Below are positions 20,701 to 30,649 of a stretch of DNA of 64,000 bases, piece after piece. Position numbers and translations under genes: made by a program. How positions within the stretch are numbered: position 1 is the first letter of the stretch; every line of letters starts with the position of its first letter. The DNA is from Bactericera cockerelli. Taxonomy: Eukaryota > Arthropoda > Insecta > Hemiptera > Triozidae. The DNA is taken from contig JAMCCL010000114.1 in the NCBI GenBank assembly GCA_024516035.1, forward strand, positions 15,001 to 79,000, read 5' to 3'. The notes below the pieces were generated by a model, which saw nothing but the letters and a program-made list of their open reading frames with translations, was not told where the DNA came from and did no database searches.

Positions 20701-21423
20701 ATATCTTCTTTTTCCCTGAACCATATTAATTCCGTATTTACTTCTCAACTGATTGCCATTTTACTATGTATCAAACATATCAAATTCTTGCCTAAACAGA
20801 ATTTTCTAGTTATTTCTGATTCAAAGAGTGCTCTGGACGCCCTTTCCAACCCGAATAATGATAATCCCATAATTTCTTTACTGCATTCTTGCTGGCGTGA
20901 TCTAATTGAATGTGATAAGGTCATAGCCTTTTTATGGTGTCCTTCTCACATCGGTATTAGTGGTAATGAGGCAGTAGATAGAGCCACTCGTTCTCCACAA
21001 GTAAATATTCCCCCTCTAAAGCTCTGTTCTTCTCATGATTTCAAACCATTCATCGCAAAAGCCATCCAAGAAGAATGGCAGCTCTTATGGAACAGCATTC
21101 CTAACTCTAACAAACTGAAGTCCATTAAACCCATTATATCTAAGTGGAACTCAAGTGACCGTAAGATAAGATATGAAGAGGTAGTACTGTGCCGTATGAG
21201 GTTAGGTCATACGCGCTGCACCCACAGTTTCCTTTTCAAACGTACACCTCCCCCAAACTGTCGTTGTGGTGATATTCTCACTGTAAAACATATACTCACT
21301 TGTCATCTTCATGCATCAATTAGATCCTCCCTACCTGTCCCTCCAGCTCTGTCAGACTCAGTCGAGAGCGCCGATTCTCTATTAAGCTACCTCAAGACAA
21401 TCAAACTGTACACACTGGTATAA
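17707..21423 (+). CDS. LINE ORF2: AP endonuclease, reverse transcriptase, RNase H
   Basis: A 1238-residue enzyme that nicks target DNA and copies the element RNA in place. The APE-type endonuclease spans about residues 1-220, with QWNING at the start, Glu36 in LQESR, Asp136 in AGDFNAHN and His212 in SGHFPI. The RT spans about 440-760, with AAGPDGISY, YRPISLLNC, FMDIQKAFD, QGSSLSPLLF and the catalytic box FIDD (Asp681-Asp682). RNase H spans about 975-1105, with Asp980 in TDGSK, SDSKSAL and GNEAVDRAT, but Gln1014 where the catalytic Glu is expected (SQL in place of AEL). A CRC-H-C-type C-terminal cysteine cluster (CRCGDILTVKHILTC) follows, as in R1/I/jockey families. No stop or frameshift interrupts it. 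Confidence 0.9.
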   Translation: MSNVLLQWNINGLTNHFSELQCLVRKISPFVICLQESRLAPSKTVTLKNYDCYRHDYLDGGNACGGVTTFVLSKCFSKPITINSTLQCVAVLVKLPFFTEPVCFCNIYIPPHLNFYESDLYNIKSQLTGSFVLAGDFNAHNPLWGDHKLDVKGKEVEKFILSNNVHLLNTGEATHYCLAHLSHSAIDLTLSSSSIYPDLLFSIENDLCFSGHFPILISSQLPTPCPHSNISTPSEKIWNYDKADWISFRDRVRFDFPLDNPDINHTLLKINAEILAAANATIPDKKLPPNRLPVPWWDDELKNAIQNRRKCLRALRRHPSDDNRTAFMRGRAIARRMIKEKRRKGWTTFVESIDHSMSSADLFHKMGKLRGKYTSRHISAMQDRLDSNSVLYDSVAIANTLGAHFSSVSSDQNYSDDFLSHKAICESVPIVPDLTNSQEYNKPFEFHEMMNVLSSCSSKAAGPDGISYIHLKNLSSDALGKLLLFFNFLWSSGKFPSLWSSSYIIPLLKPGKNKLLPSSYRPISLLNCYGKILEKMVNKRLFWFLENSKSLNPSQSGGRYKRSTFDNLVALEHEVTQGFPNKEHTIAAFMDIQKAFDMTWRYKILEKLVSLGINGYILRYLQNFLYNRKINVKCNGVISDQYSLSNGIVQGSSLSPLLFIVFMDELLNIIKLPLRRLLFIDDLLIISRGKAMETLVARFQSALNDLSLWSKKNGLVFSTDPGKSVCVLFSRSRSIIKPCLYYDGNRLSFVDKTKFLGLVWDSKLSWSPHVAYVKERALNAMNVLKMVSRKSLGVRRSALLQLYKSYVLPIFDYGSFIYGDAKEHILNKLNPVHNAGIRIATGALRSSPVPSLYVESGVPPLHLRRRKLEMNYVSKIASCPANPVNNLIISSSLNAAKFSPHQPKPLCLRFRENINFSRRLLSSDFAPFTRHLPPWSQETPRIDNALNLGKKENVPAIAFQQRFQELIDSKYSKYTLCFTDGSKMANSTSCAYIIDNVIISSFSLNHINSVFTSQLIAILLCIKHIKFLPKQNFLVISDSKSALDALSNPNNDNPIISLLHSCWRDLIECDKVIAFLWCPSHIGISGNEAVDRATRSPQVNIPPLKLCSSHDFKPFIAKAIQEEWQLLWNSIPNSNKLKSIKPIISKWNSSDRKIRYEEVVLCRMRLGHTRCTHSFLFKRTPPPNCRCGDILTVKHILTCHLHASIRSSLPVPPALSDSVESADSLLSYLKTIKLYTLV

Positions 21424-21500
21424 TACATCAGAGGAATCGGCGCGAACGACCTGTCTACTGACAGAGTTAAAGCGCCTAATAGGAAAAAAAAAAAAAAAAA

Positions 21501-21513
21501 AAAACTATTTATG
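21501..21513 (+). repeat. Target-site duplication, right copy
   Basis: AAAACTATTTATG at the end of the LINE poly(A). The first four A are indistinguishable from the tail. Confidence 0.7.
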
Positions 21514-21840
21514 AACATTTCTTTTTTTCTCGCAAGTTTTCTCTTCGCACTTTATATAATGTTATTTTATATTTTTGTTAGTGAGGTTTTTACTTTCTAT
21601 TACCCATAAGGTATAGAAAGTATTGCTTTTATTTTTCAATGTTTGGTACCGTGTGGGCAGACGTTTTGAGCTTCCCGACCCTCTCATGGCTCAGTCGAGA
21701 TGCTTAGAAAGCGAGTTTTTCTTATTTTACGAGTACTTCCAACAAAGAGTGAGTTTCGCGGTACAAAGAGGAAATGTTGCATCGGTGTTGAGCACACTAA
21801 AAAAACATGAATTAAAGGATATATATAAAAATATATTATA
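21514..21840. other. Unannotated intron sequence
   Basis: The short stretch CATAAGGTATAGAAAGTATT near 21605 resembles the start of the segment at 27170, suggesting an unnamed dispersed repeat. Otherwise nothing is recognised. Confidence 0.35.
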
Positions 21841-22108
21841 AAGCTCAGTGGTTAAGCACTCGCTTGCCATGCGGAAGGTCCGGATTCGAACCACCGTGAA
21901 GACAAAATTTGGTTAAAGTTGTTTGTAAGGGAGACCTTCCGGTGCGCTCGTGTTGACCCAGCACCTAATTGAGAAGTATTGTATCACTTCTTGCCCATCA
22001 GAGGGTAGGCATACTACGGGATGGGCAGGCTACAACACAGACCACAAGCGTCTACAGTAGCTCCTGTTTCATGGCTACGAAATAAAAAAAGGCTGTGAAA
22101 CACTCATC
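21841..22108 (+). mobile_element. SINE family D
   Basis: The tRNA-like head has AGCTCAGTGGTTAAGCACTC (A box) and GGTCCGGATTCGAACC (B-box-like), followed by a body with CAAAATTTGGTTAAAGTTG, TTTGTAAGGGAGACCTTCC, CGTGTTGACCCAGCACCTAA and a 3' end in GAAACACTCAT. A second copy starts at 22771 and a 3' fragment lies at 12905. Confidence 0.6.
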
Positions 22109-22139
22109 TTTTAAAAAAAATATAATTTAAAATGTCTCA

Positions 22140-22236
22140 AATAAATGAGGAAAATTTCATTTATTCGGTGGGATTCGAACCAACGGATCCCAACGCTGGA
22201 CCACCAGACTAGCGCCTTGGCCACTTGACCACCTGC
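22140..22236 (-). mobile_element. SINE family B, head portion
   Basis: The minus strand shows the family B head with GTGGCCAAGGCGCTAGTCTG, the B box GGTTCGAATCCCACCG and the beginning of the body. The 3' half is missing. Confidence 0.6.
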
Positions 22237-22399
22237 GGAACAGCCTCGTCCCATGTGCCTCGCCCACACAGGTGATTGCTATGCAAGCCAAGTCCTCGTG
22301 CCACCAGCCCAGAATATGACGGGAGCAACACAATATATCTCGCTAATTGTTCTCGTGGCTGAGATGAATTCATAACGAGGTGTTTCACTCAGGGCAAGG

Positions 22400-22545
22400 T
22401 GATAGAGTCCCCCCCCCCCCCAACCCCCGCCAGACGAGACGAACCATTTGTGGCCAAACACACCACCACAACAACAACAATAACACTTACAACAACAACA
22501 CTTGCAACAACAACAACAACACCTTCATACCTACAACATCAATGA
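22400..22545 (+). repeat. C-run and AAC microsatellite
   Basis: About ten C at 22409-22420 are followed by (CAA/AAC)n interrupted arrays at 22455-22530. Confidence 0.65.
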
Positions 22546-22559
22546 CAATAATCACGATT

Positions 22560-22770
22560 TGGTAGTCAAGTGGTTAAGGTGTTAGTCTGGTAATCCAGGT
22601 AGCGTAGGGATCCGTTGGTTCGAATTGATTTCACTCAATGAATGAATTTTTCCTCTTTAATATGAGTATGTGACCACATAATAATAATACTCTGAGGGTT
22701 AGGAGGTAGAAAATGCTTTGAACCTTAATATCGCCTTATGGTTAACTTCCACCAAAGAGTATTATTATTT
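22560..22770 (+). mobile_element. SINE family B
   Basis: The plus-strand copy has the head GTAGTCAAGTGGTTAAGGTG, GGATCCGTTGGTTCGAATTG, the body GTGACCACATAATAATAATA, CTCTGAGGGTTAGGAGGTAG and the tail ACCAAAGAGTATTATTATT. It is immediately followed by SINE D copy 2. Confidence 0.65.
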
Positions 22771-22950
22771 GCTCGGTGGTAAGATACTCGCTTGCAATGT
22801 GGAAGGTTCGAATCCCAGAGCTGAGAAAAAATTGTATAAATTCAAAATTTGGTTGCAGTTGTTTGTAAGGAATACTCAAAGCGGTGCGCTTGTGTTGACT
22901 CAGCACCTAAATAGAAATTACTGTGTCACTTCTCGCCCACGATGAGATGT
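22771..22950 (+). mobile_element. SINE family D, copy 2
   Basis: GCTCGGTGGTAAGATACTCG starts a tRNA-like head ending GGTTCGAATCCCAGAGC. The body CAAAATTTGGTTGCAGTTG, GCGGTGCGCTTGTGTTGACT and CAGCACCTAAATAGAAATTA follows. The 3' end differs from copy 1. Confidence 0.55.
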
Positions 22951-24152
22951 TGATGGTCTTCTGCCTCTTTCACTTTCCCAAACCTACTTGGGGTTGGCAT
23001 TGTTCAACCTCTTCCTCAGGGTTGAGGTTGGCACCAAAACAACAACTGGATTTAAGGGTATCTGAAGTCCAACTTGGGCAGTATTTTTTTTCATAGATGT
23101 TTATTATACAACAAAGGTTTATAACATAAATAGATATGTATTGTATACACTATACATATAAGGGCCAAATTATAAAATACAACTTCAACAAAGAGAAGCC
23201 AGACCGGCCCTGTCAGACTATACTAAGCTGTGATTGGTTGAAACTCCGATTTTTCGTTTGTAGACGGTTTAGCTTCTTTTTGTTGTAATCCTTTTTTTTT
23301 AATTTGCCCCTAGGTGTATAAAATTAGGTATTTTTACTAAGTATTATCTACCGAAGAATAAGGAAAATGAAGAAAAGGAGAAAGAGAATATTAATGGGAA
23401 GGAGACACAAAGAGGGAGAGAAAATGGCAAAGGGGAGGTGAGGTGAGAAAAATAATTTGAAAATATTTCATGCACCTTTTTTCATTGCAGTACTATTGAA
23501 AGAACTCGTTTTCCCATTGGTTTTTTTAAAATACTTATTATGCTTCAGTTCTTTGACACTGTTTTTATTGCGTCACAATGACACTTGGGACGAAATTATT
23601 GCATAATCTAAGATCGGTTCAACAGACAGATCTCTCATTTTTCCATTTCAATCAATACTAGAAAATTAGGATAGAGCTTGATCATTAATTGGTAGGTGTG
23701 TCAAAAAAGAAGAAGAAAAAAAAAAAAAAAAAAGAAAAAAAGAAATTGTCTCTTAATTTATCATCTTAAATTTCATAGAAACACCTGTTTTTTTGGCGTT
23801 ATCTTTACTTCCATAATCCTTCACGCGTTCGAATATGCATAGTAGAGAACATTTCATCAGTCCTAAATTAGCTGATTTTCACTTCAATGGTGTGTATGAT
23901 TGGATTTCACCAGATATTTCTGTGAATCCTGAGGCTCTTATTCAAATGAGATTCCTGATTGAATTTGTTTTTTGTTCGTTTTAATGGAGGTTCCCTTTCC
24001 TTTGAAAATCAGGCAAATTTAATAGGTGATCTATTAAATTGAAAAGGCAACATTTCAGTTTGGTTTTCTTCAAGTTTTTGATACACAAGGAAATTGGCAT
24101 CCAGTTTTTCCAAATTTGCTGAGGAAGATGGCCTGAAACGGTTTTTTGGGGG
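22951..24152. other. No feature recognised
   Basis: AT-rich intron with an A-rich run at about 23710-23745. No gene or named repeat is visible. Confidence 0.4.
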
Positions 24153-24216
24153 TTTAACGTCGCTTTCAAATGCATGATCCTATCACGACGAGGGTGTTAC
24201 CATCCATTTAAGTTTC
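24153..24216 (-). mobile_element. 5S-like SINE (family F) tail fragment
   Basis: TTTAACGTCGCTTTCAAATG followed by CATGATCCTATCACGACGAG and GGTGTTACCATCCA is the complement of the 3' part of the copy at 4350-4497. Confidence 0.5.
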
Positions 24217-24429
24217 AAATTTCAATACTAAATAAAGTTGATAATTTACAAAACATAAAAAAATGTATAAGATATATCATATATCAATTACCATTCCTGT
24301 AAAGTCTGTGAAAAAAAGAATATACGACAAGTGTATGACACAGATCCTATTAACTGGATTACTGCACATCGCGAGAGAAGGAGAAACGAAGAAGGGAAAG
24401 CAAACAACATACATGTTTTATATGATTAA

Positions 24430-25045
24430 ATGAATAAAAAACGAATTTCTGAAGAGAAAAATTCTGAACGAGGTGGTGGTGGAAGCCAAGTAGAAGGAGT
24501 AGAAAGAGAAAGGAGGAGAGCCTTTAGGAAGACAAAGAGAAACAGAATGAGAATGAGTAAGAAGTAAGAGGAGGAGAAAGAGAGAGAGAGAAGTGAGATG
24601 AGAAAAGGAAAAGGGGAAAAAGGAGGAGAAAGAGAGAGATAAATAAGAGGAGAAAAGAAGGAGGGGAAAAAGAGAGGGACAAAAAGAGAGAGAAGTAAGA
24701 GGAGGAGGAGGAGGAGAGAAAAGAGGAGAAAGAGAGAAAGAAGGTGAGAAAAAAGTATCAGGAGGAGAGAAAGGAGGAGAAAGAGAAAGAGAGAGAGAAG
24801 TATGAGGAGAAGAAGAAAGAGAATAATTAAAAGGAGGGTGGTGTAGTCTGAAGTTGTACGAGAAGGAAGAAGAAGGAGGAGGAGGATGAGATTGAGAAGG
24901 GAATAAAAGAAAGGAGAAAGGAAAAGGTGGAGAAGTAGAATAATTAAGACGAGATATTGTGGAAGGAGGGGGAAGAGGAGGAAGGGGAGGAAGGGATTAA
25001 AATAGTGGAGCAGGAGAACTAGATCAAAAAGACAAAACAAAACAA
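24430..25045 (-). repeat. Purine-rich low-complexity tract
   Basis: GAGGAGAAAGAGAG-type sequence on the plus strand for about 600 bp. The 204-codon minus-strand frame is Leu/Ser/Phe low complexity and not a gene. Confidence 0.7.
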
Positions 25046-27169
25046 CTAAATATTTACATGTGTACGAGTATATGATTCATCTATTCTATACAAGGAAAAT
25101 AGTGTACACAAAGAAAGAAAAAATAAAATAAAAGAAAATCAGTGTTTTAGTAAAAATGAAAATGAAGAGATCAGGAGGACATGACAAGAGTGGAGAATTA
25201 GATTTCGAGTTAAAAGACAAAGAAATATATAATCTATTTCTACATGTACCTATCTACCCGGTATGTATTAATAAAATATATGTATATTTTATACATATGT
25301 AGAGTGGGTATTTAATATGACTGTATAAAAAACATAGGAAATAATTTACTGTACAGAACATCAGTAGAGGAGTAGCATGGAGGGACATGAAGAATGTATT
25401 AAACTGTTGGTGTAATGGAACTGCTGTCTCGAGCCGACAGTCTGTATAAAGCACTCACTACCTACTATAACTACATGATCAAGCTCTAGCTATATACTCT
25501 ACTAAAAAAGACACAAACAAGATAGCAAGACACTCGAAAACTAATAAAACAAGTAATAAGCGTAGATATTGTAGACAATGGAGAAAACAAGAGGAAGGAG
25601 TATTGAAGGACAGAGTGAACATGAAAGTATTGAAACAAATAGAGAAAGAAAGTACGAGACGTCCGTCAGATGCCACTCATGTTAGTGGTCAAAGTAGAAG
25701 GTCAAGGCAACAACCACCGGAAACATATTGCAAACAAGAGAAAACAAAATAACGAAATAGATAAAGACAATAATGAAAGAATGGTCAAGGGAAAAGAAAA
25801 TAATGCAATAAAAGAAGAGAACAACCCAATACAAGTTCAAATTAAATGAGAGTAATAAAATAAAATGATGTTTCTTTTTTTCTCCAATCATCATTGTTAT
25901 CAATCCTAGTTGGTTCACAATTCCATCTAATTTATCCAAGAAGTGCATAATGTAATTTGTAAAATCCAGTAAAATCCAAAGTTCTAATGAATAATAAACC
26001 ATTGAACAACATGTTTGTAACTTTGTACACAACTTTGTACACAGAGACACGACTCCATTGTAATGATCTGAAATCTAGAGCAGTCTAAATTCCTTTCTTT
26101 CTACTTCTAAGATAACTTTTTAATTTTCTTTTGTTACCTGATGACTCAATATCTCACCTTTTACTATCACATGTGTGATATATTTGGTCGCCTATTGCTA
26201 GATCAAGCATTAATAGAATCTATGTATATCACATAGGACACACTTCCTTGCTTTTCTTGTTGCCATAGTGATTATTGACTCTTTCTTTAACGAGCCATAG
26301 TAATCAGTACCTACTCCTTTTCTTAGGTTTGTATTGATAACGAAATTTTCGACCTTTAATCTGACTATAAAATTCCAATCCACACTTTTTTTTTCATTTT
26401 AAACAAAAGACAAGAGATGTCCTTGAAATCAGAGGGCGTCGAAAGAAATCACAATCGTCGGGTTAGGTGTTTATTAGCTAATATGGGGAGAGGTTTAGTT
26501 AAACCCAAAAAAAAAAAAAAAAAAAACGATTGTAAAAGAAAAGCTGTTCCATGGGTTCAGAGCATTCTCTTCCACCCAGCCTTGGAAACTCGCAGAAGTC
26601 AGAAGTCACCAGCACCACTACACCCACTGCTTTTTGCGACAAGAGACGAAATTAAATAGTTTTCCCACTCAGAAATGTTTCCTTCTCTTCAATGCATTCT
26701 TACTGCATTTTTTCCAAGTTTAATTTTTCCAAGTGAGAAAGTATATTTTATATTCAATTTTGCTTTTCATATATTTTTTTGGTTTGATTCAAAGTTATTT
26801 TAATTTTTGTTTGACTTCTTTTGAAACGGTGTTTCTACCCTCTATTCACAGGGAAACTTACTAACATACACTCCCACTTCGTTGAGAAACTCCTTGATAG
26901 AAAAAAAGTCTTAAACCCATGAAGAAAAAAAAAACTCGGTTCACTTTCTACTCAAACATATCAATTTCCTTCAACTAACCGCCACTTGCATCTGAACGCA
27001 GGGGGATTTTCCAATAATTAATTGAAGTGTTTATAGCGTTTACCCATAACTTAACAAACCTTCATTTCTAACTTCAAGTTCACTCTCTTAAAAATATCCA
27101 ATAATAATATTGTCTCAACCAACCTTCCCCTATCACTATCTCTCTCTTTTCTTACTTTCCATATCCTAT
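25046..27169. other. No feature recognised
   Basis: About 2.1 kb of A-rich intron. Minus-strand frames such as 25682-26050 are hydrophobic by composition and have no recognisable family. A run of about 18 A lies near 26508-26526. Confidence 0.4.
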
Positions 27170-27450
27170 TATAAGGAAAGTATTGTATTCGTCGAAAATT
27201 TGACCTACCCAGCTTTTCAGATTTCTGGACGAATCATAGCCTCAGGATACCAAAAAAGTTGTTTTCAGCCATTGGTCCGTGCGTCTGTCTGTCTGTCCGT
27301 TGAGTAGTTTCTGAGATTTGCGCGTTACAAGGAATATTTTTAACAGACCGACGGACCGACTATATGAAAAAATCTAAAATCGGAACAAAAAAATATTTTT
27401 TTTTTACAAAAACGAACACAATACTTACGATTTCTAATATTAGAAATTTC
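27170..27450 (+). repeat. Possible dispersed repeat with GTCT run
   Basis: TATAAGGAAAGTATTGTATT followed by GTCTGTCTGTCTGTCCG and TTTCTGAGATTTGCGCG resembles a repeat whose start is echoed near 21605. I cannot name it. Confidence 0.3.
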
Positions 27451-27555
27451 TCGGAAGTAAAATCACATACATATTATGATACAATAACACAAAAAATCTC
27501 ATACATACAGGTATAACAATATTACATACTTTCAGCTATTTACTTACTTCTTCTC

Positions 27556-27560
27556 ACCCC

Positions 27561-27645
<85 letters not shown>
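27556..27645 (+). repeat. (CT)n microsatellite
   Basis: A nearly pure CT run of about 85 bp. Confidence 0.85.
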
Positions 27646-27646
<1 letters not shown>

Positions 27647-27849
27647 CTCCCTCCCTATCTGTATGTAAGTATATTTCTCCCCGTCTCCTCTCGCTGTTCC
27701 TTGGTAATTTCTTCTCATTCTCTCAGCGTTTCCCTGTGTATGACAGGTAATGTAGGTATGATTAACTTTTAAGAGTTTTAAGAGTGGGTCATTGCTTTTT
27801 TTTGGGTGTTAGTCGTCTCATTTTGATTTTTTTGTCCGTTTCTACTTTA

Positions 27850-28210
27850 CTTTCTCTCCCCTTTTCTCTCTCTCTCTCTCTTTGTCTCCTTCTCTCTCTC
27901 ACCTTCCTCTCTCTCTTTCTCTCTAACTCTCTCTCTCTATCTTTCTCGCTCTTTCTCCCTTTCTCTCTCTCTCTTTCCCTTCCCTTCTCACTCCCTTCTT
28001 CTCTCTCTCTCTCTCTCTACCTCGAACGTTTTCTTCTGTATGCTGGGCGTAGTCCACTTGGAATCTGCAAAAAGCAAAAAGACAGAGCTATGGTCCTCTG
28101 AGGAAGAAGAAGAAAGAAGCAAGAGAGGGTAAGAAAAGGGCTTGAGGGGGAAAGAAAAATAGAGAGAGAGAAAGAGAAAAAAAGCGAGAGAAAGAGAGAG
28201 AGAAAAAACA
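27850..28210. repeat. CT-rich tract followed by GA-rich tract
   Basis: Pyrimidine-rich sequence at 27850-28020 is followed after a short normal segment by purine-rich sequence at 28095-28210. The two could pair as an imperfect foldback. The overlapping open frames are low complexity. Confidence 0.6.
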
Positions 28211-29280
28211 AGAGATGTCCCTCATGAGATGTTTTATCATGAAGAAAAAACACAAGGGACCTAAGCAAAACATGCAAAACTGTTCCTCCCTCTTTCTGTC
28301 TTTCCTTCCCTTCTCCCTTTCATATTACTACTCATACTCTCTTTCTCCCACTACACTTCTCTCCCCTTCTCTCTCAAGGAACCTTCTCTTGACTCGTGTG
28401 ATTTATTTACTTGTACAAATTTACAAAATTCGTAGAGTATTTTTTATAATATAAATAAATTGTATTTCATAGTGATCCTACCAAAAAAATGTAGGATATA
28501 TTTACCCCAAAAACTCGAGAACAATTTAAATCCCTTTAAAAATTGTATCCTTGGTTGAGATTCGAACCTGTGACTTGAAGTATGAGAGGAAGGAGCTCTA
28601 AGCTACCTTACCTTTATTTATGAAAATAAAAATTTATAATTTGAAATCCACTCACTGATTCACTGACTAACTGACACTGATCTCCATAGTGACAGTTAAA
28701 TACCAAGAAAGCTGAAAATTTGCTCAAACGTTGCAGTTTTGGTATTTGGATGTGCAATAAGAGAGGATTTTTTAATTGAAAATTAAACACACGCGCAAAA
28801 ATTTCTGCCAAGACGAACCGTCGCCAGTGACATTAACATTGCAATCATTTGCTACAAAATAAGTACATATTCCTCATTTTTTGGAAAAAATTAATAACAA
28901 TGTTGAACAAATTCAAGCAGCATACTGAGGTCCAGGCGCGGAGGGTGGGAAAATGTTTTAGGGTTGCACCATATCAACCGGAGTAAAATGGGATTTATAG
29001 AGTCGCTCTTTTAGTACCTAACAAGTTTGAGTTTGTTTACCATGTCAATCGTTATAATTATAAATTAATTATTCTACAAATGTGTGACGATTTTCATGGT
29101 GTACGAGCTAGCTAGGACTTGAGAAAAATCCTCTCTTTTGCCTTTTCGTCCGGGGGTGCTGCAGTTCCGCAGCTCCTTAGCACCGGCCGCGCCTGCTAAG
29201 GTCGGAAAATTTCATTCGGAAATTCCATCCGTGCTGTTGAGTGCATTTTACCAGCAGGAAGTTCTCGCAAGTGGCTGAAG
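28211..29280. other. No feature recognised
   Basis: A T-arm-like GAGATTCGAACCTGTGACTT at about 28557 suggests a decayed SINE head. The rest is unassigned. Confidence 0.35.
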
Positions 29281-29337
29281 GGAGGGCGGGGGGCACAAGT
29301 GGGGGGAAGGGGGGGGGGGGGCAAGGGGTGTTGTTGT
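29281..29337 (+). repeat. G-rich run with quadruplex potential
   Basis: At least five runs of three or more G, separated by short spacers, occur on the plus (transcribed-sense) strand, including one run of about twelve G. Confidence 0.55.
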
Positions 29338-29526
29338 ATACTGTTTCTGACACTGACACATTGCGGGCTAAACATGTAACACAACTAACTGAAAATTTGA
29401 CAACCATTAAACCCACCCTAGCTGAATGGAAAAACGTTTGTGTAATACACTAGTTTAGTGTAGTTGCGCTATTTTTGTGCCCACATCATGTCTGTCATTT
29501 TTAGTTGTAGTGAATTATTTTGCATC

Positions 29527-29612
29527 CATCCCGGTAGCTCAGTGGTAAAGGCAACACTCTGCATGTGAATATAAAAAATCCAGAAGTCGCGGGTTCGAAA
29601 CTCAGCCGGGAC
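29527..29612 (+). mobile_element. SINE family C, tRNA-like head
   Basis: ATCCCGGTAGCTCAGTGGTA opens a tRNA-like head, and CGGGTTCGAAACTCAGCCGG closes it with paired acceptor halves. The insert between D-arm and T-arm is too irregular for a normal anticodon arm, and it matches family C, so it is not called a tRNA gene. Confidence 0.55.
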
Positions 29613-29655
29613 CCCGGTTATTTTTCTATTATTTTTCCTTTTTATTGTATATATT

Positions 29656-29700
29656 GTTTGAGTAGTTGTGATATTGTCGTGATATCACAACTACTCAAAC
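29656..29700. repeat. Perfect 19-bp inverted repeat at SINE E end
   Basis: GTTTGAGTAGTTGTGATAT (29656-29674) is exactly complementary to 29682-29700 across a 7-nt loop. The right arm is the 3' part of SINE E on the minus strand, so the palindrome may reflect two opposed E ends. Confidence 0.7.
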
Positions 29701-29797
29701 TCGCTTTACTAAATCTACGCTGAAACCGATACTTGAACCACCGATCTTCAGGTTACAAGTCCGCCGCCTTATCGATCAAGCTACTGAGGTCGGCTCA
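29682..29797 (-). mobile_element. SINE family E
   Basis: The minus-strand head has GACCTCAGTAGCTTGATCGA, TAAGGCGGCGGACTTGTAAC and GGTGGTTCAAGTATCGG, followed by AGTAAAGCGAGTTTGAGTAG. This is the best copy of the family here. Confidence 0.6.
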
Positions 29798-30640
29798 AAA
29801 TCCATAATAAGAACAAATATTCACAGCTTTTATGGGGCCTATACATTTTTCACTGTACACTTGGTACTAAAATGAATACTAATGGGTATAATTATGAAAT
29901 TCCTCACTTATCTAACTGTAGGTAGTATTATTTATACGTATATTATAATCCACAGTGTTTTTTGCTGCCAGTATATTTCCCATAGCACTAACCCGTTAGG
30001 GGATTTCGTGAGATATATTTTTTTTTTTAAATAAAAATAATAATTAATGTCCTCTCCATTCTAACAAATACGTAAGGAGGTACGTATAGTATTATTTATG
30101 AATTAGGGAATCCAATTTTATTTTATACGAGTACTTACCCGGGTTATAGTATTTTTCAGAGGTATACCGTGCCTTACCAGACATATATACGTATAACATT
30201 CACAATAACAACATCAACTCCCTAGATTTCTTTGTTTTTTAACAGCCTTTTTTCCTTAAGAGGCAAAACTCCTTAGTATAATAATGCCATTAGTGATGGG
30301 TTTCGCGTTCGCACATGGTTACAAAATTGAAACAGTACTTACTTAAGTTTAGACCTAATATCACAACTACTTTTTATTCGAATGATGGCGAACTGAATTT
30401 TTGTTTTTTTTTTAACAGTAGTTACTTCATTGGAAATCTACCTCAGGACTTTGTGAAGTTATAACTTACTGATATATTCATGAGACTAGAACAAGCTTGT
30501 TTTAATTTAAAAAGATGAGAGTGTCACTCCTTACTTTATGTCATAGCAATGATGCAACAGCTGCATGGAGGCTGGTGGTCTGTCCTGTGTATTATTCTAG
30601 TTTTATTATTCCGTGTCACTTGTTGCTGTCTGATATTGGT
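29798..30640. other. No feature recognised
   Basis: AT-rich intron leading into the tandem-repeat field. Nothing is assigned. Confidence 0.4.
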
Positions 30641-30649
30641 TGACTCTCT

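Larger units (their letters stand above)
14628..21504 (+). mobile_element. Full-length I-clade-like LINE with target-site duplication
   Basis: A complete non-LTR retrotransposon of about 6.87 kb lies in the same orientation as the host gene. It has a 5' UTR of about 710 bp, ORF1 with a zinc knuckle, ORF2 with endonuclease, reverse transcriptase and RNase H, a short 3' UTR and a poly(A) run (21484-21504). The 13-bp sequence AAAACTATTTATG occurs just before it (14615-14627) and directly after or within the end of the poly(A) (21501-21513). At least CTATTTATG is independent of the A run. The perfect duplication and intact ORF2 indicate a recent insertion. The RNase H domain and gag knuckle point to the I group, but clade assignment needs a phylogeny. 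Confidence 0.85.

Noticed and set aside
24426..25040. A 204-codon Leu-rich minus-strand frame resembling a membrane protein
   Set aside because: It is the complement of a purine-rich low-complexity tract with no conserved motif.
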